From Argentina anserina (Eukaryota; Streptophyta; Magnoliopsida; Rosales; Rosaceae), in NCBI RefSeq assembly GCF_933775445.1, contig NC_065873.1:12524001-12588000 (forward strand): DNA of 64,000 nucleotides. The letters are read 5' to 3'. A program made the position numbers and the translations under genes. This document shows positions 23,101-36,129 of the stretch, in pieces. Within the stretch, counting starts at the first letter, position 1. Every line of letters starts with the position of its first letter. The notes under the pieces were generated by a model that worked only from the letters and a program-made list of their open reading frames with translations, did not search any database and had not been told where the DNA came from.

Positions 23101-25560
23101 CATGTAAAGCGAAAGGCTTTGTTGGTACTATGGTAGCGGAAAATGATTTCATATGGAGATGCTCTCACAATCTTCATATGTGTCACATGTTCTCGGCCGA
23201 ATATCAAAATTGAGATTGGCGTATTTTGGGTGGTGTGACGATTGTAATTGAGATTTCATATGAATATGTTCTTTTCTAGTATGAAAAGGTTTTGGTTTTC
23301 CTATGACCAATTGGATTGTAATTGGTGTGCCTATATATAGGAGACATAGGTAGTTAACCAAAGTGTGACTGTCATGACTTAGTTCGTGGATGTGGTCATC
23401 AGGCCGTTGCCATCACGGTAAGGTGGATGCAGTCATCGACAAAGAAGTGTATATCTCTTGTGTAAGGGAGCAGAGATGTCAAAGGTGAGGATAGCTCTTG
23501 AATGAGGGTGTATTCTTAGAAAATTCTATGAGTGTGGTTGTACATAAGTTATGGGTTTTGGGATTTAGCTCAAAATGTAGCTTGTACTATTATATTTCTC
23601 ATAGTGAAGAACATGATGTCTCTCAGAGAATGTAGGCATAGGTTTATGCCGAACCTCGTTAATCTCGGTGTTATGTTGTTGTTTGTCTTATGATTTGTTT
23701 ACTTTTCTATCGGTATATTATGTGAGCCATGTTGGGAGGGATCCTAATTCCCTAACAATTGGTATCAGAGCCGATGGTTCGGCTAGGGCACGTCATCCTT
23801 ATTCAAGGTGGAGTCAAGCAAACGGTCAAGGTGGCAACTCAAAGGTGCATTAGGTAGAGCCAGTTCAGGTGAAGCAGACTCAAGACAAATCCTAATCAAG
23901 GTGAGATTGCAAGGGATCTTTTTGACTCAAGGGAATGATGAGGTGAAAGGTATATCTCGTCAATGTGGTTCGTGATGTCAACGATTGTGCTTGTTCGTCA
24001 TTCGTGGTATTCGTTCATCGAAGGATTTCATATTAATCGTGGAGTTCATCAAGGCCTCAAATATGGACTCATAGTTTGAGATTGAGTAATTTTGATAGAA
24101 AAGGAGTTTCACTCTTTGGGTACAGAGAGTGGAGGACATCATAGTTCAATGGAGCTTAACAAAGCGTTGAAGGGAAAGACTATGAAACCAGAGAGCAAAC
24201 AATGGATAATGCAAAGAAAGAATGCATGGGGTTTAAGATTATAGCATGTCTAAATCCAGGCACAGCGGTGCTACAAGTGTTGTGACTAGGGTCATGTAAA
24301 GCGAAAGGCTTTGTTGGTACTATGGTAGCGGAAAATGATTTCATATGGAGATGCTCTCACAATCTTCATATGTGTCACATGTTCTCGGCCGAATATCAAA
24401 ATTGAGATTGGCGTATTTTGGGTGGTGTGACGATTGTAATTGAGATTTCATATGAATATGTTCTTTTCTAGTATGAAAAGGTTTTGGTTTTCCTATGACC
24501 AATTGGATTGTAATTGGTGTGCCTATATATAGGAGACATAGGTAGTTAACCAAAGTGTGACTGTCATGACTTAGTTCGTGGATGTGGTCATCAGGCCGTT
24601 GCCATCACGGTAAGGTGGATGCAGTCATCGACAAAGAAGTGTATATCTCTTGTGTAAGGGAGCAGAGATGTCAAAGGTGAGGATAGCTCTTGAATGAGGG
24701 TGTATTCTTAGAAAATTCTATGAGTGTGGTTGTACATAAGTTATGGGTTTTGGGATTTAGCTCAAAATGTAGCTTGTACTATTATATTTCTCATAGTGAA
24801 GAACATGATGTCTCTCAGAGAATGTAGGCATAGGTTTATGCCGAACCTCGTTAATCTCGGTGTTATGTTGTTGTTTGTCTTATGATTTGTTTACTTTTCT
24901 ATCGGTATATTATGTGAGCCATGTTGGGAGGGATCCTAATTCCCTAACAATTGGTATCAGAGCCGATGGTTCGGCTAGGGCACGTCATCCTTATTCAAGG
25001 TGGAGTCAAGCAAACGGTCAAGGTGGCAACTCAAAGGTGCATTAGGTAGAGCCAGTTCAGGTGAAGCAGACTCAAGACAAATCCTAATCAAGGTGAGATT
25101 GCAAGGGATCTTTTTGACTCAAGGGAATGATGAGGTGAAAGGTATATCTCGTCAATGTGGTTCGTGATGTCAACGATTGTGCTTGTTCGTCATTCGTGGT
25201 ATTCGTTCATCGAAGGATTTCATGTTAATCGTGGAGTTCATCAAGGCCTCAAATATGGACTCATAGTTTGAGATTGAGTAATTTTGATAGAAAAGGAGTT
25301 TCACTCTTTGGGTACAGAGAGTGGAGGACATCATAGTTCAATGGAGCTTAACAAAGCGTTGAAGGGAAAGACTATGAAACCAGAGAGCAAACAATGGATA
25401 ATGCAAAGAAAGAATGCATGGGGTTTAAGATTATAGCATGTCTAAATCCAGGCACAGCGGTGCTACAAGTGTTGTAACTAGGGTCATGTAAAGCGAAAGG
25501 CTTTGTTGGTACTATGGTAGCGGAAAATGATTTCATATGGAGATGCTCTCACAATCTTCA
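19686..25560 (+). repeat. 1192-bp tandem array (four full units and one partial)
   Basis: Units begin at 19686, 20878, 22070, 23262 and 24454. The fifth stops matching at 25560 (1107 bp). Each contains the LTR 3' part, the primer site (20183, then every 1192 bp) and decayed gag leader. Units differ by very few bases: GACATG in unit 1 versus GCCATG in units 2-5 near the LTR end, CTATAGATAGG in unit 2 only, CATGTTAATC in units 1 and 5 versus CATATTAATC in 2-4. The repeated 61- and 70-codon ORFs are by-products of the array. Confidence 0.97.
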
Positions 25561-25867
25561 ATTTCCAAGTCTTTCTATTGTCATTACTGCCATACACAGA
25601 GAGGAAACACGCAAAAAAGTTATGAATGTTGAGGTTGGGTTTGGAAGCATTGATGCTAGAGCATTTACTGCAAACAAGCCTGAGGTTGGGTCTGGAAGCA
25701 ATGACACAAGAGCATGTGCTGCAACCAAGCCTGCAACAAATAATAGAGTTTACGAAGGAAAAAGACCTGACCTAAAGTGCACATATTGTGAGTCCATTGG
25801 AAGAGCTGGTATTGGTCACCAGAAAGAAACATGTTGGATTTTGCATCCAGAACTAAAGTCTAAGTGA
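25514..25867 (+). pseudogene. Copia gag fragment with zinc knuckle
   Basis: A 117-codon open frame on the 3' side of the array. Near its end it reads C-X2-C-X9-H-X4-C, then WILHPE. The usual gag knuckle is C-X2-C-X4-H-X4-C, so this one carries five extra residues between the second Cys and the His, flanked by a short ATTGG duplication. It also holds two near-repeats (NVEVGFGSIDARAF / KPEVGSGSNDTRAC). The frame ends in TGA at 25865-25867 and no pol follows. Confidence 0.55.
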
Positions 25868-26214
25868 AATGAAGGTCAGAAGAGCTATGTGCACAAGTCA
25901 ACTCCCAAGGCAAATGTGTTGGATCACAGTTCAAGTGTAAATGGTTCAACACTGACCCTAACGAGGATGGGAGCACTAAGTTGGATCACGGTTCGTTTTT
26001 ATTCTTGCAACACAAGCAAAATAAGTTTTCTACCTAGAAGATCTGACGGCCGGTGAGACATGGAAGGTTGTCAATGAGATGTCACACATAAATGTCTACA
26101 ATGCCAGTACACTGGCAATACATGAGGATAGAAGAACTCTAATAGGAAATCATATCTAAGAACCCTATCAAGAACCTACAGTAGAAGCATTCCTGGTATA
26201 CATTCTGATTGTTG

Positions 26215-26385
26215 GTTTTACCATTGATTTGGGTTATCACTCACAAGATGAAGAAGTGGGGGAGGAAGATGATGTCGACATAGGCGAAGAAGAAGAAGAA
26301 GAAGAAGAAGAAGAAGAAGAAGAAGAAGAAAGTGATGATGATAATAATGAAGAATATGACGGGCTTGGTTGGTCCCCATGATGAT
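26215..26385 (+). pseudogene. Acidic C-terminal exon remnant, (GAA)n-rich
   Basis: One frame reads GYHSQDEEVGEEDDVDIG, a run of Glu from a GAA microsatellite (about 26286-26331), then SDDDNNEEYDGLGWSP and a stop. It lies just upstream of the second TNPA-like gene, where CACTA elements often carry the TNPD gene. An acidic TNPD tail is therefore possible but not shown. Confidence 0.3.
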
Positions 26386-26567
26386 CGATAGCTAACATGA
26401 TTTATATTTTTAAATTACGAAATCAAAACTTATGTTTTATGATATCAGGACTTACCGAGTGAATGTATGAATTGCTCTATGTTAATGTTTGAATGTTTGG
26501 ACTTGTAACTTATATCAATGGATTATGTTGTGTACAACTTATAACTAGATCCTAAATCCTAAATCCT

Positions 26568-26880
26568 AAATCGATCTATCTCTCTCTATTTCTCACAACC
26601 CTTGGCCTCTCTCCCTAAACCCAAACAATCAATCCTAAATCAATCTATGTCTCCCCAGAAACCAAACTGACCTCTCTCCCTAATCGATCTATCTCTCTTT
26701 CTGTTTCTCACCACCCTCGGCCTCTCTGCCCAAACCCAAACAATCAACCTATATCGATCTCTATCTCCCCAGAAACCAAACCGACCTCTCTCACCGAATC
26801 AATCTATCTCTACTTCTCTTTCTCACCACCCTCGGCCTCTCTCCCCAAACTTAGACAATCGATCTCTCAATCCACCCTTG
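26568..26880. repeat. Degenerate tandem repeat (~115-120 bp, about 2.5 copies)
   Basis: The motif series cgatctatctctct / tttctcaccaccctcggcct / ctccccagaaacc recurs at about 26570, 26685 and 26805. It directly precedes the ATG of the second TNPA-like gene (about 26888), so it is probably its leader. Confidence 0.75.
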
Positions 26881-26887
26881 AATTCGA

Positions 26888-29563
26888 TGGCTCCAGGTAA
26901 GCCCAGATCGCGGCACCTGCACATCTTCGCCGCTCGTCGAGCAGCCTTCACCGCAGAAGCAGCTGAGGCAGCCACCTCCTTCACCACAACCGCTCCAGCC
27001 TTTGCTCCTCCGCCGCCTCCTCACTGGATCCAATAGCTCTTCCTCTGCCTCCCCCATTTGAAGACTTGGAAGACAAAGTCAATGACGATGCAATGTCCAT
27101 CAACACCACCACAGAGGGCGGCTCCACCTCCTCCGAGCCGGTTTTGAGCATTAGGTGTAGGAAGAGCTTGCTGCCACTAAGTATATAATCGAATCCGAAT
27201 ACTTGATTTTTTTTTAATTTGGTTTATAGTCATTTAGATTTTTTTGAATGCTTATTTGTTTGGATGAAGTTAAGTGCTATGGTGAAGCTGGGGGATTTGG
27301 GTTGTGAGGAAGTGTTGGTCTGTAATGAAGTTAAGTGTTATGGTGATTATCTCTCTTATTCCTTTCTTTCATGAATTAGTTTTGGTTTTGATTCTGATTT
27401 TGTTTGATTAGCTTATTAGTCTCTTCTACATATGTTCTTGTATTATATGTGTGCTTGTACTACCTTACTATGTGTCTTAAATAATCATGAGCCTAGTACA
27501 AAAGATTCTATGCTTAATAAATAAGTCATACAATTTATTAAATTCAGTTTATCTACCAGTTGATTTGGCAATTTGAAGCATCTCTTATGTTTGGATGTGG
27601 TCATTCATTGGTATGAGTTGAATAATCTCTTATGTATGTGCTTAATGTTGAATTAAGTCAAGACCTTTTTGATGAGTTCTATATGTTGTGCTTATGTTGA
27701 AGCATCTCTTATGCTACTTTTTGATATAGTTTTATGTCAGTATATGTAATTTTAAGTTGAAAAAGTATGATCTGTAACATATATTTTAATTATCTCGTTG
27801 TTCTTTCTTCATTGATTATTGCTTTCTTTTGTTCTGTTCTTGTGGACTGATTCAATATGTTTCTTATTGTTGTTTGATGCATGCCAGCAATAGCGGAGGC
27901 GGCGTATTGTAGTTGGCCACAAGACCAACTATATCGTGAAGGCTATGGGACACAAGATCTTACTACAATGGTATGATTTCCACAAGAGCCCCCATTCAGA
28001 TACAAACTGCATCTTATTGTCTAGGGACATTGGTAATTGTGTCCGGTCCAAAGTGCCGATGAAGAAGCATTCATATTTTGAGCTTGATGATGTAGACAAG
28101 TAGATAGTGCATAATTTCCTTAATGTAAGTGATTTTTCCACAACTGTGACTCTTCTTTCTGTGTTTTGGTATAAAAAAATTAGTGAGTACTAATGTTTAG
28201 TGATGATGTTTTGTAGACCAACTATGTTATAGCATAATCAGACTTCAATATGTTGGAGTGGATAGACTCTGAGGCTGGACGACGATTCAGATATTGGAAA
28301 CATGACTGCCGGCAACACTTTATGGGCAATGAGAAGTTCTATTTGGAGAAGGGACATGATGTTTTTCCCCTTCAGTTTTTGCATCAACGGGAGCAGTGGC
28401 AGTGGTTGGTAAAACAGTGGCAAAGACAAAGATTATATTGTAAGTCATCTCACTTTATTGCTTTACATTGTTCTATATTTTGACGTTTTAATATTTTCAA
28501 CTAGTGATTAACTCTATGTTTTCCTTGTTTTGAAGCCGTGTGTGAGCGCAACAAAGCTAATCGCAACAATAATCTCAATCCAATCAACCATCACTCTGGT
28601 GCACAGGGTATGGGTTACAAGGCTAAGGAGCACCTCAAGAAAGGCCATCCAGCGCCCTATATTGCTGATGTGCTTGAAGTGTACGGACCGGAACCGAACG
28701 CAAAGGAAGCTTTGGTGAAGTTCTTCCTCTTAAGTATTGCTAGCTAGTTGTATTGTTGACTTGTTGAATTAATATTTTTGATGTTTAAATATTAATTAAT
28801 GTGCATTTGTGGCAGTAAAAATTGCAAACAAAGTTTGAGGAGAAAAAGAGGCAGTGAGAAGAGGCAGTCCCTGGAGGTTTGGAAGTAGAACCAATGTCAC
28901 AATTAGATGAGATTGAAATCCTTGACGAGGCTTTTGGACAGAGGAGGGACACATAAGTAAGAGGCGAATTTCTATCTTATAAATGTTTGTGAGATTATTA
29001 TTAAACTGCTGGTGTCTTTTGTAAAAGTCAATTTGCAATTTTTTGCTATTACATACTACTAGGCTGTTAGCTATATAATTATTAACATATTGTATATATG
29101 CTTGTTAATCTTTTTATAATTAATATTTTTTGGGTTTGCGCCTCATGGTTCTTATTTTCACGTAAGTTGTTCATTTAGGCTTAGGCTAATATAGGAGCAG
29201 TGGAAATCATAACTAAATGCAAAATATGTAGCTATTGCTTTAAAGTTTTGTATTTTTTAAATTTGTTCTTGTTTGTAGTTACTTATATTTCCCAAATTTA
29301 TTTATTGCATTGTTTACAATCTATTAATGTGTTGTTATAATGACAGGTGGGAGAAGAGCCCAAAAGAGTGGCGGAGCACGCCAGTTTGGAAGCTCCAATC
29401 AAGAAACTTAGAATGAGTTGAGGATTGTAAGGGAGGAGTCTCAGGCCACCAAAGAAAGAGCTGATCGTGTATATCGCAGAATTGGCGGAGTGCAAGGCAG
29501 CAATTGAAGCGCGTTTAGCGCTCTTGGAGGCAGCTTTGCTACATAAGAGCAACATCCAGTAGG
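26888..29563 (+). pseudogene. Second CACTA TNPA-like gene, degenerate
   Basis: The order of motifs is that of Ptta/En/Spm proteins. First an N-terminus MAPGKPRSRH with Ala/Pro-rich sequence. Then an exon at about 27890-28123 with ILLSRDIGNCVRSKVPMKKH and an in-frame TAG where VDKEIVHNFLN would be expected. Then about 28233-28439 with NMLEWIDSEAGRRFRYWKHD. Then about 28535-28720 with ERNKANRNNN...HHSGAQ, the family's NR-K/HT-G hallmark. Then about 28860-28965 with EIEILDEAFGQRRDT. Last, about 29345-29563, a coiled-coil tail (ESQATKERADRVYRR, then ECKAAIEARLALLEAAL) whose two halves are in different frames. A TAG, a further stop and a frameshift make it a pseudogene. Confidence 0.65.
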
Positions 29564-29874
29564 TGGTAGTTCATAGGTTTTAGGCTGTTTACTTTTGGTA
29601 GCAAAACACTTGGGTACGGTTGTTAGTTTGTGGAAGTACATATTTTGCATAGTTACTAGTTTTATACTTCAAGCTTTGAACAAATGTGTTGAAATTTATG
29701 GAATGATTCTACTTTCTTGTGAAATGGCATTTTGCTTTGGTTGGGAAATGCATGTTTGGTCAATTGGTTGTGTGTAATAGGTAGGTTTATGTGAAATGAA
29801 TACTGGGCACACAACAATTGATCGTTTATTTTTTTTTCTAAATATGCTTTAAGTGATGGAGATGTTGTTCATCA

Positions 29875-30200
29875 TCGCTTCAATCCTAAGCGGCGACAGT
29901 AAATGCTCGTCGTCTAACATTCTACTGACGCAAGGTCGTCGCCTAAACAGGACAAAGATCTCGTGGCCTAAAAATTTGGCGATAGGGAATGTTGTCGCCT
30001 AAGGTAGATATGTTCGCCGGGAGATGTACTATGTGACGAACACTAATGTCGTCGCCTCTGTCTGGATAAAGCGATGAACTTTGATCTTGTCATCGCTTCA
30101 AACCTGGAGCGACGGACTTTAAGCGACGGACATGTTGTCACTTTAAGCTTCTAGCGACGCTATATCTACTTTATGCGACGGGAAGTATCCATCACTTAAA
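29875..30200. repeat. GCGACG/CGTCGC subterminal-type repeat region
   Basis: GCGACG, CGTCGC and single-base variants recur about a dozen times in both orientations, for example around 29890, 29908, 29936, 30044, 30107, 30122, 30152 and 30176. Placed right after the second TNPA-like gene, this looks like the subterminal array of a CACTA element. A terminal TAGTG with a target duplication was not found, so the right end is unresolved. Confidence 0.6.
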
Positions 30201-30527
30201 CGTATTGAGGCGCCTCTATTGGATAATTGGATGTATGGATAATTTTATATGCATATGGAAGTTTAGGATCACTAGTACTAGAGCGTTATGGTTTTCCCAA
30301 CATAATCGATTGTGTGCAAGTTGCAAATTCTGCTTTAAAATCGAAAATCTAGATGAAAATGGTGTTCGTGGTGGCATGGAGTTGTTTTGGCGCAGATGTG
30401 CATGATATTTAGGAAACAAAGGAATTGCAATATATGTGCGAAACTGCGAACTGCGAACTGCGACTGTCATAGCATAGGAAATGCAATATATAAACTTGTT
30501 AATTACCATCTTTTCTTGATGTATTTT

Positions 30528-30640
30528 CAGGGAGACAGCGAGGACGAGGGGAAAGAGGCGGTGGTGGTCGTGGTGTAGGTGGTACGTAGATTAGATGGAC
30601 CTGTCCAGAGTGCTGTGTAATCAGGATGAAGTAGCGAACC
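30528..30640 (+). pseudogene. Possible RGG-type last exon of the split Alba gene
   Basis: After an acceptor (attttcag, ending about 30530) one frame reads RQRGRGERGGGGRGVGGT. A neighbouring frame a few codons later reads RRLDGPVQSAV then a stop. RGG-tailed Alba proteins end with an arginine-glycine tail and a short GP-Q-A terminus, so the two pieces together look like that tail broken by a one-base shift. With Alba exons 1-2 on the same strand 11 kb upstream, this may be the displaced 3' end of the gene. Confidence 0.4.
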
Positions 30641-31079
30641 TGGTTTTTTGGTTACAGAAAGTTTTGGATACCTGCTCTAGCTAGGGGCCGATGGAATTTC
30701 TAGATTGGTTCTAGTCTTCTACTGTGTGATAGCCATGTTTTGTAGTTTGAAACATACAGTTTCACGTACTGACCAATACTTGGACACGGTACACGTTTTC
30801 TCCTCTAGGGTTTAGGGTTGTGGCGTTCATAAACCCTAAAATTTAGAGAATAATAGAGCAGATCATTCATTTACTCTCTTTTCGTTCATATATCCGTGCA
30901 AAAGTAACATGCATTATTCGTGCAATATGTATATTCTTCATGTAACGTTTCACTACAATCCAATTCAGCAGATCGATATATAGCCAGACATAGAAAAGGA
31001 GTAAAACTCTTCCGTGTCCGGATAATATAAGCTGGGTAATTAGGTGGCGGACGAGGAGAAATCACACATTCACACAGAG

Positions 31080-32623
31080 ATGCAACAGAGGCAGCTGGAC
31101 TTGCAAGCTTTGCCGGCCGGAAGGATGCATAGCCAACGTGATCTCGTTGACCAGTCCTCCAGATACATGCAGGCTCTCTTTGCTTTCTAAGGTTATCAGG
31201 TCGGCGGCAGAATCTGACGCCGTTTGGGGTAAGTCCATTCCACCTGAGATGCAAATAAAAACCCTATCCGAGCACAACTTCCTCTCTTTGCCTTCAAATC
31301 CAAGAAGGACATCTACATATCGCTCTGCGACAACCCCGTTCTCATCGACGACAGCACTATATATGGTAATTCTAAAGTTTAATTTCTTCTCGTTTGCTTT
31401 GACCCTTTAAGTAGTCGTGTTGAAAATTCGTAGTAATATTCCTACTTATAACTAAAATTCTACAAATACAAATTTATCGTTTGAAGATATAGTTCATCGA
31501 TTATTGATTTTAATTATTGAGATGTATAGTTGCATAATTATAACGCTCCAGTTTTAATTCAGAGTTTCATATATTCATGGTAGAATTTTGACAGATTATT
31601 TAGTTTGTCACTTTGTTGACATTGAACAATCGCTCCTAAAAAAAGAGTATCCATGCTATACGACGGTCGATTGTACGGACTATAAATTCTATTCTTAGGG
31701 ATATATTTTATGTTGATCGGTAATTACAAGTTTAGAAATTAGAAGTTGGCAAGAAATTTTCAGCCTTATTATATAATCGACTAGCTAGGCTGAAACTTAT
31801 GCAATGCTAGCTTACTCTGGTGGTTATGATCAATTTGCATCTGTAGAGCTTTTCATTGGACAAATGGAGCGGCAAGAAATGTTATATGATAGCTTCAAAG
31901 GGACTTCGGATTGCTTGGGGTGATACGTACTCCTTATTATTGGAAATGGAAATCTCTGCCTGAATCTAGGTTGGTCAAACTCTTTCATCCTTAGTTGTCT
32001 TGCGATGATGATTGGTTTAATTTTGTAAGCAGGCAAACTTTACTATTGAAAAGATGCATATATATTATACGTAGTTTGGTATATCTAAACATATGTCATC
32101 TTACTCTGCGTGTGTATTGATAATTTTTGTTGCAATGTGAATATGACTGAAGTACGGAAACTGGAACAGGTTTGAGGAGGTCGCTGAGCTTCTGGGGGTT
32201 GGATGGTTTGAAATTCGTGGAAGAATCGCTACTCGCATGCTGTCCCAATCCACTCTATATAAAGCTTATCTTGTGTACAAATTTAATGCAAGGCTTCAAG
32301 GATTTGAAGACCATCCCACGGCGGTGGCCGTTTCTGCAAGGTCCTATGGCTTTGACTACGAATGCCCGAATTTAAGTGAAATGGTTGAAGGAGGATTCCC
32401 AAAGTACAATGTCTATCTTGCACGGCATAAAAGACAAATTAGTGAAGAAGCTCGACATCCAGACGATAGGGGGGATGGCTGGTTGGATATGGAGCTAGGT
32501 GAGTATTTCTGTGAAGGTGAGGAAGATGCAGAGTTGGAGATGATTTGTTGTGAGATTAATAGTACCGGCGGCAAGTGTGGCATCATTGTGCAAGGGATTG
32601 AGGTCAGACCCAAAAGGAACTAG
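31080..32623 (+). pseudogene. F-box/phloem-protein-2 (PP2-B type) gene with frameshifts
   Basis: An SCF-type F-box protein with a PP2 lectin-like C-terminus. Exon 1 (about 31080-31365) holds the F-box (CIANVISLTSPPDTCRLS, VIRSAAESDAVW) and LFAFKSKKDIYISLCDNPVL. Exon 2 (31847-31969) has FSLDKWSGKKCYMIAS, then YYWKWKSLPESR. Exon 3 (32170-32623) is intact: FEEVAELLGVGWFEIRGRI through DDRGDGWLDMELGEYF to IVQGIEVRPKRN. Lesions are a four-base GGCC duplication before the F-box (about 31110-31118), a shift near 31285 between NFLS and LFAFKSKK, and another near 31932 before YYWKWK. The exon 1/2 phases also disagree. Intron positions match the family. Confidence 0.8.
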
Positions 32624-32629
32624 ATCATC

Positions 32630-33660
32630 ATCAATGTACTATCAATACATTTCGATCTGTTGAACTTACTTTTTACTTTTATGTTCATCTTTGCATTTTA
32701 CATTAGAATTTTCTAGAGTTGGCATTCGTTAAGGAATGGGCGTTTGGTTAATTCAATCTTCTGATCGACCACGAAGCCAAGCAGATGATGGACTGATTTG
32801 TAACTTGAATACTTTTATGTTTAAGATTTTTAAACCATGTTATTGCTTTCTATGTTTTCACCTTGTAAGTGAAATCACCTTCTCTTCCAAGTTCCAAGGC
32901 CAAACGGTGATTGATGTGGAAATTTCGTGGTGATGGGAGCTATTAGAGATTCTTGAGTTTGTAACTAGAGGCATGTTTGTCTACGATCGCCTCCATACAA
33001 AATTACTTTTTAAGAATTCATAGGATTAGTCCCACTAAACCAGGTCTCTGGTCATGATTATATACTAGATGGACAAGTCTGGATAGAACTTATAAGATAT
33101 GGAGACATGCCACAGGACTTTCAAAGCTGTATGATGAAAGGATCGTATATCCAGTATCCACTAACCAGAACAAGCTTCGATCAGGTGTCCGTACTTAGAA
33201 ATCGAAGATGTATACGTAAAAGAGCTAGTAAAATTCAGAGAATACTTACATGCCACAAGTACAGTCGGGTGTCACAAAACAATTAACAAGACGTTAAAGG
33301 TTTCATCTAGATCCCAAGGGTGGTTCAAACTTCAAACCCAAATGTTAGCTCGAAGAGGACCAGCAGAAAGATTTTTTTAAGTAGAAATGTAGTCATTCAG
33401 AAACTCAGACCAGCAGAAATGTAGACACCAATAAACATATCCAGCCTTCAGAAAAACAAGACTAGACTTTAAAGTAGAATTGTCGATTTGTAGACATTTA
33501 AACTCAGAGATATCAGCTACAAAATAAAACTTCATACTCATAGTTTGAAATCCTCGGTACTTGAAGCAAGGTAAATCACAAAATTGTTGCAACATAATCA
33601 CAATCCCATAGAGAACTAAATGGTGCCAAAGCCTTAGATAGCTAAAAGCTGTCAAAAAGA
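32630..33660. other. Intergenic DNA and RPL3 3' flank
   Basis: The part nearest 33660 is probably the 3' UTR of RPL3, which is read on the other strand. No further gene is supported; the - strand ORF at 33377-33844 is an off-frame shadow of RPL3. Confidence 0.6.
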
Positions 33661-33668
33661 TACAATAC

Positions 33669-35811
<2,143 letters not shown>

Positions 35812-36002
35812 TCATTTCAACAAACACAAACCAAATCAGCACAGCAAATAGTATAACAGCTTCAATCAACAGTTTCTAGATTAATTTGAACCACGAAATG
35901 AGGTGTTTATGAAAAGCCGAATGGGATTGGGTGCAGAGTAGAAGAAGGGTTTGAATTTGTTAGTTTGAGAAGGAAACCCTAGGTTTGGTGAAGGAGGGAG
36001 GC

Positions 36003-36020
36003 AGAGAGAGAGAGAGAGAG
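36003..36020. repeat. (GA)n tract in the RPL3 leader
   Basis: A GA run of about 18 bases; it reads CT on the RPL3 strand, a common feature of plant 5' leaders. Confidence 0.9.
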
Positions 36021-36059
36021 AACCTGAGCTTTGAGAGAGCAGCGGCGAGCAGTAGAGAA

Positions 36060-36128
36060 GGTGAGGGTTAAGAGGCTAGGGTTTTGTTTCCATTATATAG
36101 TGGTTTACTTTACTTTAGCGGGCCTTTC
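36060..36128 (-). promoter_or_regulatory. RPL3 core promoter: TATA, telo-box, GGGCC motifs
   Basis: On the reverse strand a TATA-like CTATATAATGG lies at about 36090-36100. A telo-box (AAACCCTAG) is at about 36077-36085, and another AAACCCTA near 35975 in the leader. GGCC-containing motifs sit near 36120-36150. Telo-boxes with GGGCC/site II motifs are the usual combination in plant ribosomal-protein promoters. Confidence 0.6.
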
Positions 36129-36129
36129 T

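Larger units (their letters stand above)
19584..25867 (+). mobile_element. Ty1/copia-type LTR retrotransposon, rearranged and amplified
   Basis: The LTR starts TGTTAGG (19584) and ends CCTAACA (20181), 598 bp with matching inverted ends. A tRNA-iMet-type primer site, TTGGTATCAGAGCC, follows at 20183-20196. A TATA-like CCTATATATAGG lies inside the LTR (about 19755). Downstream DNA carries a decayed gag: a leader MELNKALKGKTM, and further on a CCHC-like knuckle CTYCESIGRAGIGHQKETC with the ETCWILHPEL tail usual in copia gag (25514-25867). LTR positions about 103-598 plus some 700 bp of leader/gag form a 1192-bp tandem array. No 3' LTR, protease, integrase or RT was recognised. Confidence 0.75.

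Noticed and set aside
20092..25045. Five near-identical 61-codon forward ORFs and four 70-codon reverse ORFs at 1192-bp intervals
   Set aside because: They are repeated by the array, span the LTR end and primer site, and match no family; not a multigene cluster.
19686..25560. Regular repeat spacing suggesting a CRISPR-like or satellite array
   Set aside because: The unit is 1192 bp, directly head to tail without spacers, and its content is an LTR end plus primer site; it is retrotransposon DNA in a plant genome.
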